From: Schlesneria sphaerica
Lineage (GTDB): Bacteria > Planctomycetota > Planctomycetia > Planctomycetales > Planctomycetaceae
Reading direction: 5' to 3'
Assembly: GCF_044336245.1 (NCBI RefSeq)
Contig: NZ_CP172346.1
Location: 1,984,001-2,048,000 of the forward strand
Length of the DNA: 64,000 nucleotides
Part shown: one piece after another, positions 36,172 through 44,637 of the stretch
How the letters are laid out: every line of letters begins with the position of its first letter
Numbering within the stretch: position 1 is the first letter of the stretch
Made by a program: the position numbers and the translations under genes
The notes under the pieces: model-generated
The model's input: the letters and a program-made list of their open reading frames with translations, nothing else
Databases searched by the model: none
Told to the model about the DNA's origin: nothing

Positions 36172-36615
36172 ATGCCGAAAGTGAAAGTCCGTCGCAGCGA
36201 TCTAAAACCGGGCGAGGTGCTGTGCACATATTGCACTGCACGCTGCTGCCGGTATTTCGCGTTACCCATCGAAACCCCGACGACCTGGGAGGACTTCGAT
36301 CACATGCGTTGGTACGTCATGCACGGACGGACCGCGATCTTCGTCGATGGGGGAACCTGGTATCTGCTCGTCTACGGAGACTGCCAGAACCTGCTTCCTG
36401 ACCAGCGCTGCGGAATCTATCACACTCGCCCCGAAATCTGCCGGGCGTACTCCACCGACAACTGCGAGTATGACAACAACGGGTGCTACGACAAATACTT
36501 CGAATCCCCCGATCAGTTGTGGGAATATGCAGAAGCGGTTCTTCCTCCGAAACCGCAGCCTCGCAAGAAAGCCGGAGTGCCGGACCTGCCCACACTTCCG
36601 GTCCTCAGTACTTAG
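36172..36615 (+). CDS. YkgJ/Fe-S-type cysteine cluster protein
   Basis: The 147-aa protein has the CxxCxxxCC...C pattern of the YkgJ (CxxCxxCC) cluster family: C18, C21, C25 and C26 (CTYCTARCC), then C71, C80, C90 and C98 in the order DCQ, RCGIYHTRPEICRAY and NCEY. The RCGIYxxRPxxCRxY part is the family's hallmark. The eight-cysteine arrangement suggests binding of iron-sulfur or zinc; the biochemical function is not established in the family. The C-terminus is Pro/Lys-rich. It lies 204 bases before hisS on the same strand. Confidence 0.85.
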   Translation: MPKVKVRRSDLKPGEVLCTYCTARCCRYFALPIETPTTWEDFDHMRWYVMHGRTAIFVDGGTWYLLVYGDCQNLLPDQRCGIYHTRPEICRAYSTDNCEYDNNGCYDKYFESPDQLWEYAEAVLPPKPQPRKKAGVPDLPTLPVLST

Positions 36616-36819
36616 GTTCGGGGTCTGTAAAGCCGCAAGCCGTCACGTGGTGGCACCGGTCAGCCCACTCCCGATTCCGCCTTCGTCTCAGCCGGCGGGT
36701 TGCATTATTCCCCAGTAGAATCCGAATTGATGACCTGCATGGTCGAGAGACATTGATTCGTCCAATCAGCAAGACCATCCCCTCGGTTACCCTGTCCTCG
36801 TCGTCAGACGCTACATTGA

Positions 36820-38148
36820 ATGGAAGCCACCGTGTCCCAATTGATTGAACCACGTACCCTGCGAGGATTCCGCGATTTTCTGCCTGAAGTCATGCTGGTA
36901 CGCGAACGGCTGATGGAAACGGCCCGGCGTGTCTTTCGCAGCTACGGCTTCAGCCCGATCGATACTCCTGCCCTCGAATATGCCGAGATCCTGACGGGAA
37001 AGGGGGGGGAAGAATCCGATAAACAGCTCTTCCGCTTCAAAGACGGGGGAGATCGAGACGTCGCCATGCGGTTCGACCTGACCGTCCCCCTGGCGCGCTT
37101 CGCCGCTCAACATTCCTCGACGCTGGGGACTCCCTTCAAGCGTTACCACATTGCGCCTGTCTGGCGTGGAGAGAACACCCAGCGAGGTCGTTACCGCGAA
37201 TTCGTCCAGTGTGACTTCGACACGATCGGCACCGATTCCAACGCGGCAGACATCGAGACCCTGCTAGTGATCCATGACCTGCTCGTGGCACTCGGCTTTG
37301 AACGATTTACGATTCGCGTCAACAACCGTCTCATTCTGAACGGCGTTCTCGCCGCGTTGGGTCTGACTGACAAGACGGTCGGAGTGCTGCGAGCGATCGA
37401 CAAACTGCCGAAGATTGGACAGGACAATGTGATCGCTGAAATGGTCGAGAAGGTGGGAACCACTCCCGATCAGGCAAAGCAGGTGCTCTTGACGGTCGGG
37501 CCGCAGACTGACTTGGCGTTCCTGGCCACCACCTATGCAGACAACGAACAGGTCATGCAGGGCGTGAAACGGCTCCGTCAGCTCTTCGATGCCGCCGCAA
37601 CGGCTGGAATTCCCCAGGATCGAATGGCGCTGGATGTCTCCATCGCTCGGGGTCTGGATTATTATACCGGGACCATCTACGAGACCTTCCTGACCGATCT
37701 CCCTTCGATTGGCAGCATCTGCTCCGGGGGTCGCTACGACAATCTGGCGGGACTGTTCACCAAGGAACGTCTCCCCGGGGTTGGTGCCAGCCTGGGACTG
37801 GACCGCCTGATCGCCGCGATGGAGGAACTCAAACTCCTGGGAACGCAGACGACACCCGCTCCTGTCCTGATCACGCAGTTTGATGATGAACGACTGGGAG
37901 ACTACCTGCGAGTTGCACGCCTGCTGCGGGCCGCTGGCATTAGTACCGAAGTTTATCCGGAAACGAAAAAACTCGGAAAGCAGCTTCAGTACGCGGATAA
38001 AAAAGGATTCCGGGTTGCTCTGATTGCCGGATCCGATGAGTTCGCCAAAGGGGTCTGGCAGATCAAGGATCTCAAAGCGGGAACATCGACCACGGTCGAA
38101 GAAGGCAACCTCATCGCATCCCTTCAATCAATCCTCTCCGCGACATAG
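36820..38148 (+). CDS. hisS: Histidyl-tRNA synthetase
   Basis: The 442-aa class II synthetase charges tRNA-His. Motif 1 is in the LRGFRDFLPE and YGFSPIDTPALEYAEIL segments; motif 2 is FKRYHIAPVWRGENTQRGRYREF; the histidine-binding signature reads GLDYYTGTIYETF; motif 3 is VGASLGLDRL. The C-terminal anticodon-binding domain begins near APVLITQFDDERLGDYL. Length (424 in E. coli) is normal. ATG at 36820 is used; a GTG twelve bases downstream (VSQLIEP) is also possible. The adjacent gene on the other strand is unrelated. Confidence 0.96.
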   Translation: MEATVSQLIEPRTLRGFRDFLPEVMLVRERLMETARRVFRSYGFSPIDTPALEYAEILTGKGGEESDKQLFRFKDGGDRDVAMRFDLTVPLARFAAQHSSTLGTPFKRYHIAPVWRGENTQRGRYREFVQCDFDTIGTDSNAADIETLLVIHDLLVALGFERFTIRVNNRLILNGVLAALGLTDKTVGVLRAIDKLPKIGQDNVIAEMVEKVGTTPDQAKQVLLTVGPQTDLAFLATTYADNEQVMQGVKRLRQLFDAAATAGIPQDRMALDVSIARGLDYYTGTIYETFLTDLPSIGSICSGGRYDNLAGLFTKERLPGVGASLGLDRLIAAMEELKLLGTQTTPAPVLITQFDDERLGDYLRVARLLRAAGISTEVYPETKKLGKQLQYADKKGFRVALIAGSDEFAKGVWQIKDLKAGTSTTVEEGNLIASLQSILSAT

Positions 38149-38312
38149 TCGCCGAGGAAACGTCCAGGCGTCACGAATCGCAATCGCAATCCCGGTTGAG
38201 TTGCTCCCGCAACAACCGGGTTGCGCTACGGACGACAGTTGACTGGAACCCATCCGCAACCGAATTGAAGAGCCGCAAGATTGTGAGTGAGCCGATAGGG
38301 TCACTTTCCAAG

Positions 38313-39650
38313 TCAGGTTGCATCCTTAATCGTCGAGATCGAAGGACCGCTCCCTTTTTTTGGCCGCTGTTCCTTGAGCTGCAGTTTTCTCTGCTGTTGA
38401 ATCGCTGCCATCAACAAGTCAAACAGTCGCCCGTACTCGACCAGTGCACGAGTAAAGAGTCGCTTCTCTACCGCATCGCGTGCACGACGAAAGGCTTCTT
38501 CGTAGCTGGGCCAGTCGACGGGCCAGTGGTCTTCAATCGCAGCCTGCTGAAGATCCGCTTCGAGGTGCGTGATTTGTTCTACAAACGCATCTGTAATGCG
38601 CGCGGGTGCTTCACGATAGGGCCGGCGATCCACGGCTGAATTCGGGGCGTAGTCAGATCCGTTTTTGAAATGGCGACTGCGATGCCACGTCCAGTAAGCA
38701 ATCCCCGCCAGCGCGGCAGTTGCGAGGATGGCCCCTCCTTGTAACCGCCGCTCTTTATCCAGCTCAAAGAAATAAAGACCCACGAGGAACAGCGCGGCGA
38801 ACACGCACATCAGGGCAAACCCACCCCAGCTCAGCCCTTCAAACCGGGAAGGGGGCACAGGTCGTTCATAGACAACATCCACACCCTCGGGGAGATCCCC
38901 GGTATGGACGATGATCACAGTGATGTTATCCGGGCCACCGCGCAGGTTGGAGAGGTTGACGAGCAGCCGACAGGCTTCGTTGGGGGGAACTGTCCCCGCG
39001 ATCATCCCGATTTCGGAATCGCTGAGCAGTCCGGAAAGTCCATCTGAGCAAAGCAGGAAAATGTCCCCTGGCTCAACTGGAAATGGCCCCTCGATATCGA
39101 CATCGACATTTGGCTCAGGCCCAAGTGATCGCGTGATGACGTTTCGGGGACAAAGCCTCTCTGCATCTTTCTGGTTCAGCTTGCGAGACTGAATCATCTC
39201 CCAGAGCAGGCTATGGTCCGAGGTTAACTGGTCGATCTGCGAATTGCGTATCCGATAGACTCGGCTGTCCCCGACATGACCGATGATAGCCCCTTGCGGA
39301 CAAAGGACCAGTGTGGAACAGGTGGTCCCCATCCGCATGAAATCATGGTTTTGCGAACCACGCTCATTGATGACGTCGTTGGCTTCTTCAATCGCGATTT
39401 TCAGAGCGACTGCGGGAGGCCGTCCTCGCAATTTGGCAAACATGTGAGGAATCGTATCGGTGGCGATCTTGCTGGCCAGTTCTCCGACGGCATGGCCCCC
39501 CATTCCGTCAGCCACGACGAAAAGATGCCCACCTTCTTCCCATTCCTCTTTGAGCGAACACAGGGCCACCGCGCAGGAATCCTGGTTATTCTTACGCCGA
39601 AAACCGATGTCGGTTTGCGCCGCATAACGGACTCGTTGCTCCCAGAGCAT
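38313..39650 (-). CDS. PP2C-type Ser/Thr phosphatase with membrane anchor
   Basis: The 445-aa protein has an N-terminal PPM/PP2C domain (about 1-250) similar to bacterial PrpC/PstP. All hallmarks are present: SDxG-like TDIGFRRKNNQDS, VADGMGGHAVGE, GTTCSTLVL, HVGDSRVYRI, SDHSLLWEM, ITRSLG, FLLCSDGLSGLL and GGPDNITVIIV. These residues bind the metal pair. Two hydrophobic helices follow (about 270-290 and 302-320), then a soluble C-terminal 120 residues with amphipathic helices. Usually such phosphatases reverse Hanks-type kinases. No protein kinase gene is nearby. The start ATG 39650 (AGGG ten bases upstream) is preferred; the frame extends to 39719. Confidence 0.9.
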   Translation of the reverse strand: MLWEQRVRYAAQTDIGFRRKNNQDSCAVALCSLKEEWEEGGHLFVVADGMGGHAVGELASKIATDTIPHMFAKLRGRPPAVALKIAIEEANDVINERGSQNHDFMRMGTTCSTLVLCPQGAIIGHVGDSRVYRIRNSQIDQLTSDHSLLWEMIQSRKLNQKDAERLCPRNVITRSLGPEPNVDVDIEGPFPVEPGDIFLLCSDGLSGLLSDSEIGMIAGTVPPNEACRLLVNLSNLRGGPDNITVIIVHTGDLPEGVDVVYERPVPPSRFEGLSWGGFALMCVFAALFLVGLYFFELDKERRLQGGAILATAALAGIAYWTWHRSRHFKNGSDYAPNSAVDRRPYREAPARITDAFVEQITHLEADLQQAAIEDHWPVDWPSYEEAFRRARDAVEKRLFTRALVEYGRLFDLLMAAIQQQRKLQLKEQRPKKGSGPSISTIKDAT

Positions 39651-40286
39651 GATGAACCCTAATCGTGGAACGCTCGCATCTTCAATTCGATCCCCGTCCC
39701 GCGAGCGATTGCTCGACAAACCGGGGGTTGTACTGCCATCGGTTTCCGCCCATGGGTCCCTGACGCCTCATCGCTCCCGTACCGGCCAGGACTCTGCGGT
39801 AAAACACCCATATCCGACTGACCTCACTCCCTCGAAGTGATCGGAATCACAGGACTGTTCGTCCCGGTGACGTTCATATCCCAACCAGCTGAACAGTTGT
39901 GTGGCAATTCGTAAATCGTAGCATCCCTGACGCTTCAACGAAACTGCTTATTAAGAGAATTGAAGTAGCCGAAATGCCAGTCTTGCCCATTCCTTCCAAC
40001 CGTTCGAAGTTCCCAGGACGTTTCCGAGGTGCACTCAGATTGGATGATCGCTGATTGTGGCACCTCGTCCCGTCACCAGATCGACCTAAAGATTGCAGAC
40101 ACAATGTCCTGAAAACCACAATGTCCTGAAAATCGCCGCGGCAAGGCCTCTTGCAATCTCACGTCGATCGGAAAGGGGGGATTTATTACAGTATCTCGTT
40201 CGTTGTCCGAATTGAGCAATATTCCCCGAGGAGAACTCTGTGTGGGCCCATCTCACCCAACACGTTCTCAACAGGAGCGGCGAGCG
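39651..40286. other. Divergent spacer between PP2C and a small membrane protein gene
   Basis: No gene was supported except that the downstream frame extends to a TTG at 40203. Two near-adjacent copies of CACAATGTCCTGAAAA occur at 40100-40115 and 40117-40132 (period 17). No other signal. Confidence 0.4.
40100..40132. repeat. Two direct copies of a 16-bp sequence
   Basis: CACAATGTCCTGAAAA is repeated exactly at 40100-40115 and 40117-40132. It might be a regulator-binding pair or chance duplication. Confidence 0.6.
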
Positions 40287-40643
40287 TTGAATCCGTCGTC
40301 ATCGAAGTCCGTGGTCATCAATCGCAATCTGGTCGGTGTGATCGCGGTTGTCATGCTGGGGGGCGCAGGGATCCTCTGGGTATTCACCGGGACTCAGAAC
40401 ATCTGGACCGGTGCCTGCTTAAAAGTTGGCTTGGTGATGGGGGCATTGTGGATGGCCTTGCCGGCGATTGCTCGAAACCGAAGCCTGGGCGAAGCCTCCT
40501 GGTTCAACGTCATCGCGTTCGTCGGACTGGCGCTCCTGCTGACGGGTAAGCGAGTCGACATTCGAATCATCATCCCTTTGCTGGCAGGAATTGCCATCGC
40601 GACGTTGATCCTTCGACCAAGGCCAAAAACTCGTCATAAGTAA
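40287..40643 (+). CDS. Small hypothetical membrane protein
   Basis: A TTG at 40287 with AGGAG nine bases upstream gives 118 residues; the frame is open to a TTG at 40203 (146 aa) but that start has no ribosome-binding site. The protein has about four hydrophobic segments: NLVGVIAVVMLGGAGILWVF, a region with KVGLVMGALWMALPA, WFNVIAFVGLALLLTG, and RIIIPLLAGIAIATLIL, and ends in a basic tail (RPRPKTRHK). It is an inner-membrane protein of unknown role. I do not recognise a family. Confidence 0.65.
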   Translation: MNPSSSKSVVINRNLVGVIAVVMLGGAGILWVFTGTQNIWTGACLKVGLVMGALWMALPAIARNRSLGEASWFNVIAFVGLALLLTGKRVDIRIIIPLLAGIAIATLILRPRPKTRHK

Positions 40644-40711
40644 TCTCGACGAGACCTCTACCGGAGAGATTCCGAAAAGGTACTTCCCTGGGCGATCTGC
40701 AACGTCGTAAT

Positions 40712-42277
40712 TCAGTTTCCCGGTTGCGTGTCGCTTTCAACCGGTCCTACAGATCGGACTTCACGAAGTGTCACTTGAACTTCGCCGGAATTGTCGAAGA
40801 ACGAGTTCCAGTCATCGTTCAGACGCAAGTAGAAGGTTCCCGTGACGGGTGCCTGAAACGTCCGCTGATTTCCGATCCGGATGGTCTGCAGCATTGCGTC
40901 GTCAGATCCTCCGGCAGGCCCAGTTTCGGTCCGAAGACATCCCACCAGCGTTCCCATCGGCAGGCCATCAACATACCGGAATGAAATTCCCTGTGGGTCA
41001 CTTTCCCACGCCCGGGTATCTCCGGTCGCCGCTTTCAGCGTGAATCGTCCTGTCGCTGATATCTCGTACGTCTTTCCCGCTTCGAGGAGAACACGACTGG
41101 ACTGCCAGCCACGTTGTGCACTGATCGAGATCGAGGCCTCTGGACGACTCAAAGACAGGGGTTCCCCAGGCTGGAAATCAATCGCCGCATGCTCGAAGTC
41201 GTATCCGTATCGTGCATGAATCAGAAACAGTTGCCACCCCGTAGCCAGCTCGCGGTCCTCGTCCGGAAACGAGTTACGAAATTCTTGCTCGAACTTTCCA
41301 CCCCGTGTCGCCTGCCCCAGCTTCTGGAATTGATTTCGGTACCGCGGCGTCCCATCGAGAAAGGCACACAGCGCCCAGGACCAGGCGTAGGGATCAGCAG
41401 TCTTAAACACCGCCGGCTCAAGTGACGCGATCGACGGAATCGGCGGAGTCAACTTTGTCGCGACGTCGCGCCGAATGATCCCCATTCGTCCGAAGCCTGC
41501 AAAATCGCGAGCTGAAGTCGGCATGACACGAAACTGCGCCCCTGATTCCCCGATACGGTGAGTGGCAAAGTATTCGGCCATTCCTTCCATGTACCAGAGG
41601 GGTGCATCCACGTCTGGCATGTAATTCATGAAACAGTGTGTTGCCTCGTGCAGCACGAGATGACGCCGGTAATAGTCGAGATCCTGATCGCGGACCCAAA
41701 ACTCATTTCTTCGCTGTACGCCATGGTCGAAAGTGAATTCCTCAGGCAACAGTCCCTGACTTCGAAATAATTCCAGATCGTTCACCAGGTAACCGGTCAT
41801 CTGGAATGACGATCCCTGCCGATCGGGAGGTAACGGGCCGAAGTACTGCTCCAGCTCATCGTAAAGTTGGTCCACCAGCTGCGGGAGAGGCTCGGCTTCT
41901 GCCGCAGGAACATCCGTAAAGAGCTTCAACCTTTTTGACTCAAACAGGTGGATGCCTGCCTGGGCCAAGCTGGCTTCGTCATGCTGAGGCCTGCGATCGT
42001 CGGGGCGCACCAGAAGCTCCGAAGGCCCATTCAATGCGACCGGAGAGAGAGCTTCCTCTCCGAGGATATCGTCCGCTGTTTTCGTCGGTGGTTCAGTCGC
42101 CGTTGTTTTCGCCGGAATTGCTTCCGCGGGGGGAGCGGCTAACGCTCTCGGCATCTCTGCAGGAGATTGAGGCGAACCTTCCTGCTGACAGCCGACCAGT
42201 CCGGAAAGAGTCAATGTCCCACAGCAGAGGAGCCTCAGCAGATCACGAACCATTCGGTGAATCCAAGTTGCTTGCAT
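40712..42277 (-). CDS. Lipoprotein gluzincin peptidase with C-terminal PA-IL lectin-like domain
   Basis: The 521-aa product carries a lipobox LVGC (C30) after a signal peptide, so it is likely a lipoprotein. Residues 40-100 are a Pro/Ala-rich linker. The catalytic region has H210-EAT-H214 (LVLHEATHCFMNY) and E231 in WYMEGMAEYF, the HExxH...E zinc motif of gluzincins. From about residue 385, a beta-rich domain contains WQSSRVLLEAGKTYEISATG, GISFRYVDGLPMGTLVG and FYLRLNDDWNSFFDNSGEV. This is the pattern of the PA-IL (LecA) galactose-binding domain. It may process or bind an extracellular glycan or protein. Unrelated in sequence to the 9.3 kb peptidase outside the motif. Confidence 0.75.
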   Translation of the reverse strand: MQATWIHRMVRDLLRLLCCGTLTLSGLVGCQQEGSPQSPAEMPRALAAPPAEAIPAKTTATEPPTKTADDILGEEALSPVALNGPSELLVRPDDRRPQHDEASLAQAGIHLFESKRLKLFTDVPAAEAEPLPQLVDQLYDELEQYFGPLPPDRQGSSFQMTGYLVNDLELFRSQGLLPEEFTFDHGVQRRNEFWVRDQDLDYYRRHLVLHEATHCFMNYMPDVDAPLWYMEGMAEYFATHRIGESGAQFRVMPTSARDFAGFGRMGIIRRDVATKLTPPIPSIASLEPAVFKTADPYAWSWALCAFLDGTPRYRNQFQKLGQATRGGKFEQEFRNSFPDEDRELATGWQLFLIHARYGYDFEHAAIDFQPGEPLSLSRPEASISISAQRGWQSSRVLLEAGKTYEISATGRFTLKAATGDTRAWESDPQGISFRYVDGLPMGTLVGCLRTETGPAGGSDDAMLQTIRIGNQRTFQAPVTGTFYLRLNDDWNSFFDNSGEVQVTLREVRSVGPVESDTQPGN

Positions 42278-42972
42278 AGGGATTTACGCTCGTGCCGACA
42301 CTGTCACTCTGCGGCAATCCTGTTGCTCAGCCAGTGATCCTAGGATCGGAATCCTCCCACGTTCACTGCTCCGAGCTGAGTCTGCACCCATTTCAGCTCA
42401 GGTCCAATATCGAGCAATCCGTCATTCTCGACGAGATCCAGAGGTGACCGGGGTTCATCTGCATTCGACGGACTCATACGCCGCTAGGCACAAGCAGCAG
42501 TCCAGGAATGCATTCGCCGCAATGCTATCACCTCCTGTCTCCATCGACATAGACGAAGCGGAGCCCATGGATTCTCCCGGGATTCAGAGCCCACCTCGAA
42601 AATGCGGCGACAAGACGTCGTCGCTTGATTGGTTGATTCTTACCCAGCCTTTCTGTCTCAGATGGGCAGGAAAAAGCGAGAAAAAACTCGAAAAAATCGC
42701 AACGCTTTTTACCATAGATTGTTAACGCGAAGATACATATCTCTGCGGCAATTTCGAAAGATCCAAAATCGATTGTCATCCGTTCCCATTGTTACAGTTC
42801 CTTCAGGTCGGAATTGCAGGCGGCACAAACATTGCTTAACCTGTCGTAAGGTGAGGTTCTCCGATCTCGGGCAAAACAGAGAAGACATTTCGACTTGTCT
42901 TTCTGTTTGCAGGAGCCGGCAAATTTCGCCAGATCGCAGATGACTCTTACGTTCCCGAGGAGTTCGAATAAA
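42278..42972. other. Divergent spacer before the efflux adaptor gene
   Basis: It is AT-richer than its surroundings, especially around 42660-42730, with A-rich tracts (AAAAAGCGAG, CGAAAAAATCGC, CGCTTTTTACC). That part could be the promoter or regulator-binding area of the metal-efflux genes. The adaptor frame is open from 42895, but the better start is 42973. No other gene seen. Confidence 0.4.
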
Positions 42973-44364
42973 GTGTCTGATGAATTGGCGCACAAAAAGG
43001 GGGCAGACCCCAAACCAGAGACTCTTTTTCAAAAGGTTTGGGGCGGAGCACGATATATCGGCACGTTGCTCATTTTGCTGGCAGTGGCATACTACGGACA
43101 CAGCACGCACTGGTCATTCGGCTACGGCGCTCACGCCGCTCCTCACAGCGAGCACGAGGAAACTGAGGTTCGGGAAAAACTGGAAACGAAAGAAGACGCC
43201 GAAGAATGGCAAGTTTCTTTCCCTTCGGAAAAATCTCTTCAGCAATCCGGGATCAAAACTGTTCCCATTGAGCAGCGTACCGTTACCGAAAAGGTTAAGA
43301 CGACTGGCGTTATCACCTATGACGAGAGGATGTTCGCCGCTCTTTCGTCTCGCGTCTCGGGGACAGTCTGGCGGGTGCTGAAACAGCCTGGCGACACGAT
43401 CCGCAAAGGTGATGTGCTGGTCGTCATTGACGCCGTTGAGGTTGGACGTGCCAAAGCGGAGTTCTTCAGCGACCTCGTCGATGTAGAGTCCAAGGCCGAG
43501 ATTCTCGCAGCACTGGAAAAGGCCTCTGCATCGGTCCCAGAGCGACAAATTCGCGAAGCGCGGGTCAACCTGCGAGAAGCGAAAATTCGCCTGCAGGACA
43601 CCGAACAAACCTTGATCAATATGGGTTTTGCCCTGAAGAAGGAAGACTTTGAGGGACTCAAAGACGCAGAGCGTTCTGCCAAGTTGCACTTCCTGGGCCT
43701 GCCTGATTCGATCGCCAAAAGTCTTGATCCGTCCCAGACGACAACGAACCTGTTGCCCCTGACGGCCGCGTTCGATGGCACACTGCTGCATCATGATCTT
43801 GCTATTGGCGAAATGGTGGAAATCGGAAAGTCACTGCTGGAAATCGCCGACATGCGTCGGATGTGGCTCAAGCTCGACGTTCCCAAGGAAGACGCGAACC
43901 GACTGGTGTTGGGACAGGTCGTCCATTTTCTTCCCGATGGCCTTGATCAGGATCTCGACAGTAAGATTACCTGGATTGATACCGAGATGAATCAGAAGAC
44001 CCGAACCCTGCGGATTCGGGCAGAAGTTGACAACCCGATTGTTTCTTCGGACCCTGAAACAGGGAACGAAGTCCGACTGCTCCGAGCCCAAACCTTCGGA
44101 ATTGGGACGATCGTCATTCGTGAGTCGGCCGAAGCATTCGTTGTCCCCCGTTCGGCGATTCTGCACGCCGATGCACAACCGATGATTTTCGCCAAGACCG
44201 ATGCGCTGACGTTCGTTGCGATCGAAGTCAAACTTGGCCCCCAAGTGGGAGACCTGGTCCAAATCGAGTCAGACGAACTGCGGCCCGATCTCGAAGTCGT
44301 TTGCCAAGGGACGCATATCTTGAAGTCCGAGTGGATTCTGAACCACGTCGCTTCCACACCCTGA
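42973..44364 (+). CDS. RND efflux periplasmic adaptor (membrane fusion protein, CusB/CzcB-like)
   Basis: The 463-aa protein starts at GTG 42973, preceded by GAGGAG with a ten-base spacer; the frame is open to 42895. It has an N-terminal membrane helix (about 28-42), an acidic His-containing stretch (HSEHEETEVREKLETKED), and the adaptor core: SRVSGTVWRVLKQPGDTIRKG and LVVIDAVEVGRAK for the lipoyl domain, an alpha-helical hairpin, AFDGTLLHHDLAIGEMVEIG, and the beta-barrel. It connects an RND pump to an outer-membrane channel. The CzcA-type pump gene follows 273 bases later on the same strand, so the two should form one system. No outer-membrane factor gene lies nearby. Confidence 0.85.
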   Translation: MSDELAHKKGADPKPETLFQKVWGGARYIGTLLILLAVAYYGHSTHWSFGYGAHAAPHSEHEETEVREKLETKEDAEEWQVSFPSEKSLQQSGIKTVPIEQRTVTEKVKTTGVITYDERMFAALSSRVSGTVWRVLKQPGDTIRKGDVLVVIDAVEVGRAKAEFFSDLVDVESKAEILAALEKASASVPERQIREARVNLREAKIRLQDTEQTLINMGFALKKEDFEGLKDAERSAKLHFLGLPDSIAKSLDPSQTTTNLLPLTAAFDGTLLHHDLAIGEMVEIGKSLLEIADMRRMWLKLDVPKEDANRLVLGQVVHFLPDGLDQDLDSKITWIDTEMNQKTRTLRIRAEVDNPIVSSDPETGNEVRLLRAQTFGIGTIVIRESAEAFVVPRSAILHADAQPMIFAKTDALTFVAIEVKLGPQVGDLVQIESDELRPDLEVVCQGTHILKSEWILNHVASTP

Positions 44365-44637
44365 TCGCGGCGAATCATTCGCCTCGTTGCCAGGTGTCGC
44401 GGAAAATCGTGATGCTCCGGACTTGAATGGCATGAATACACGTCGATGCGATGTTAAACTCTTCCGGTCGAGTGACATTGCATCGTCGCATCCCGGTTTG
44501 CTTAACCGTCTCTGCTCACTCCTGAAACTTCGCCCTGAGGCGGGAAGTCACAGCCTGAGCAGTGATGATCGGCCTGAATGCTGACGTCGCAAAACGTCTG
44601 TGGATGCGCAGCTCAATCTCTAACGTAGTTTGAACCA

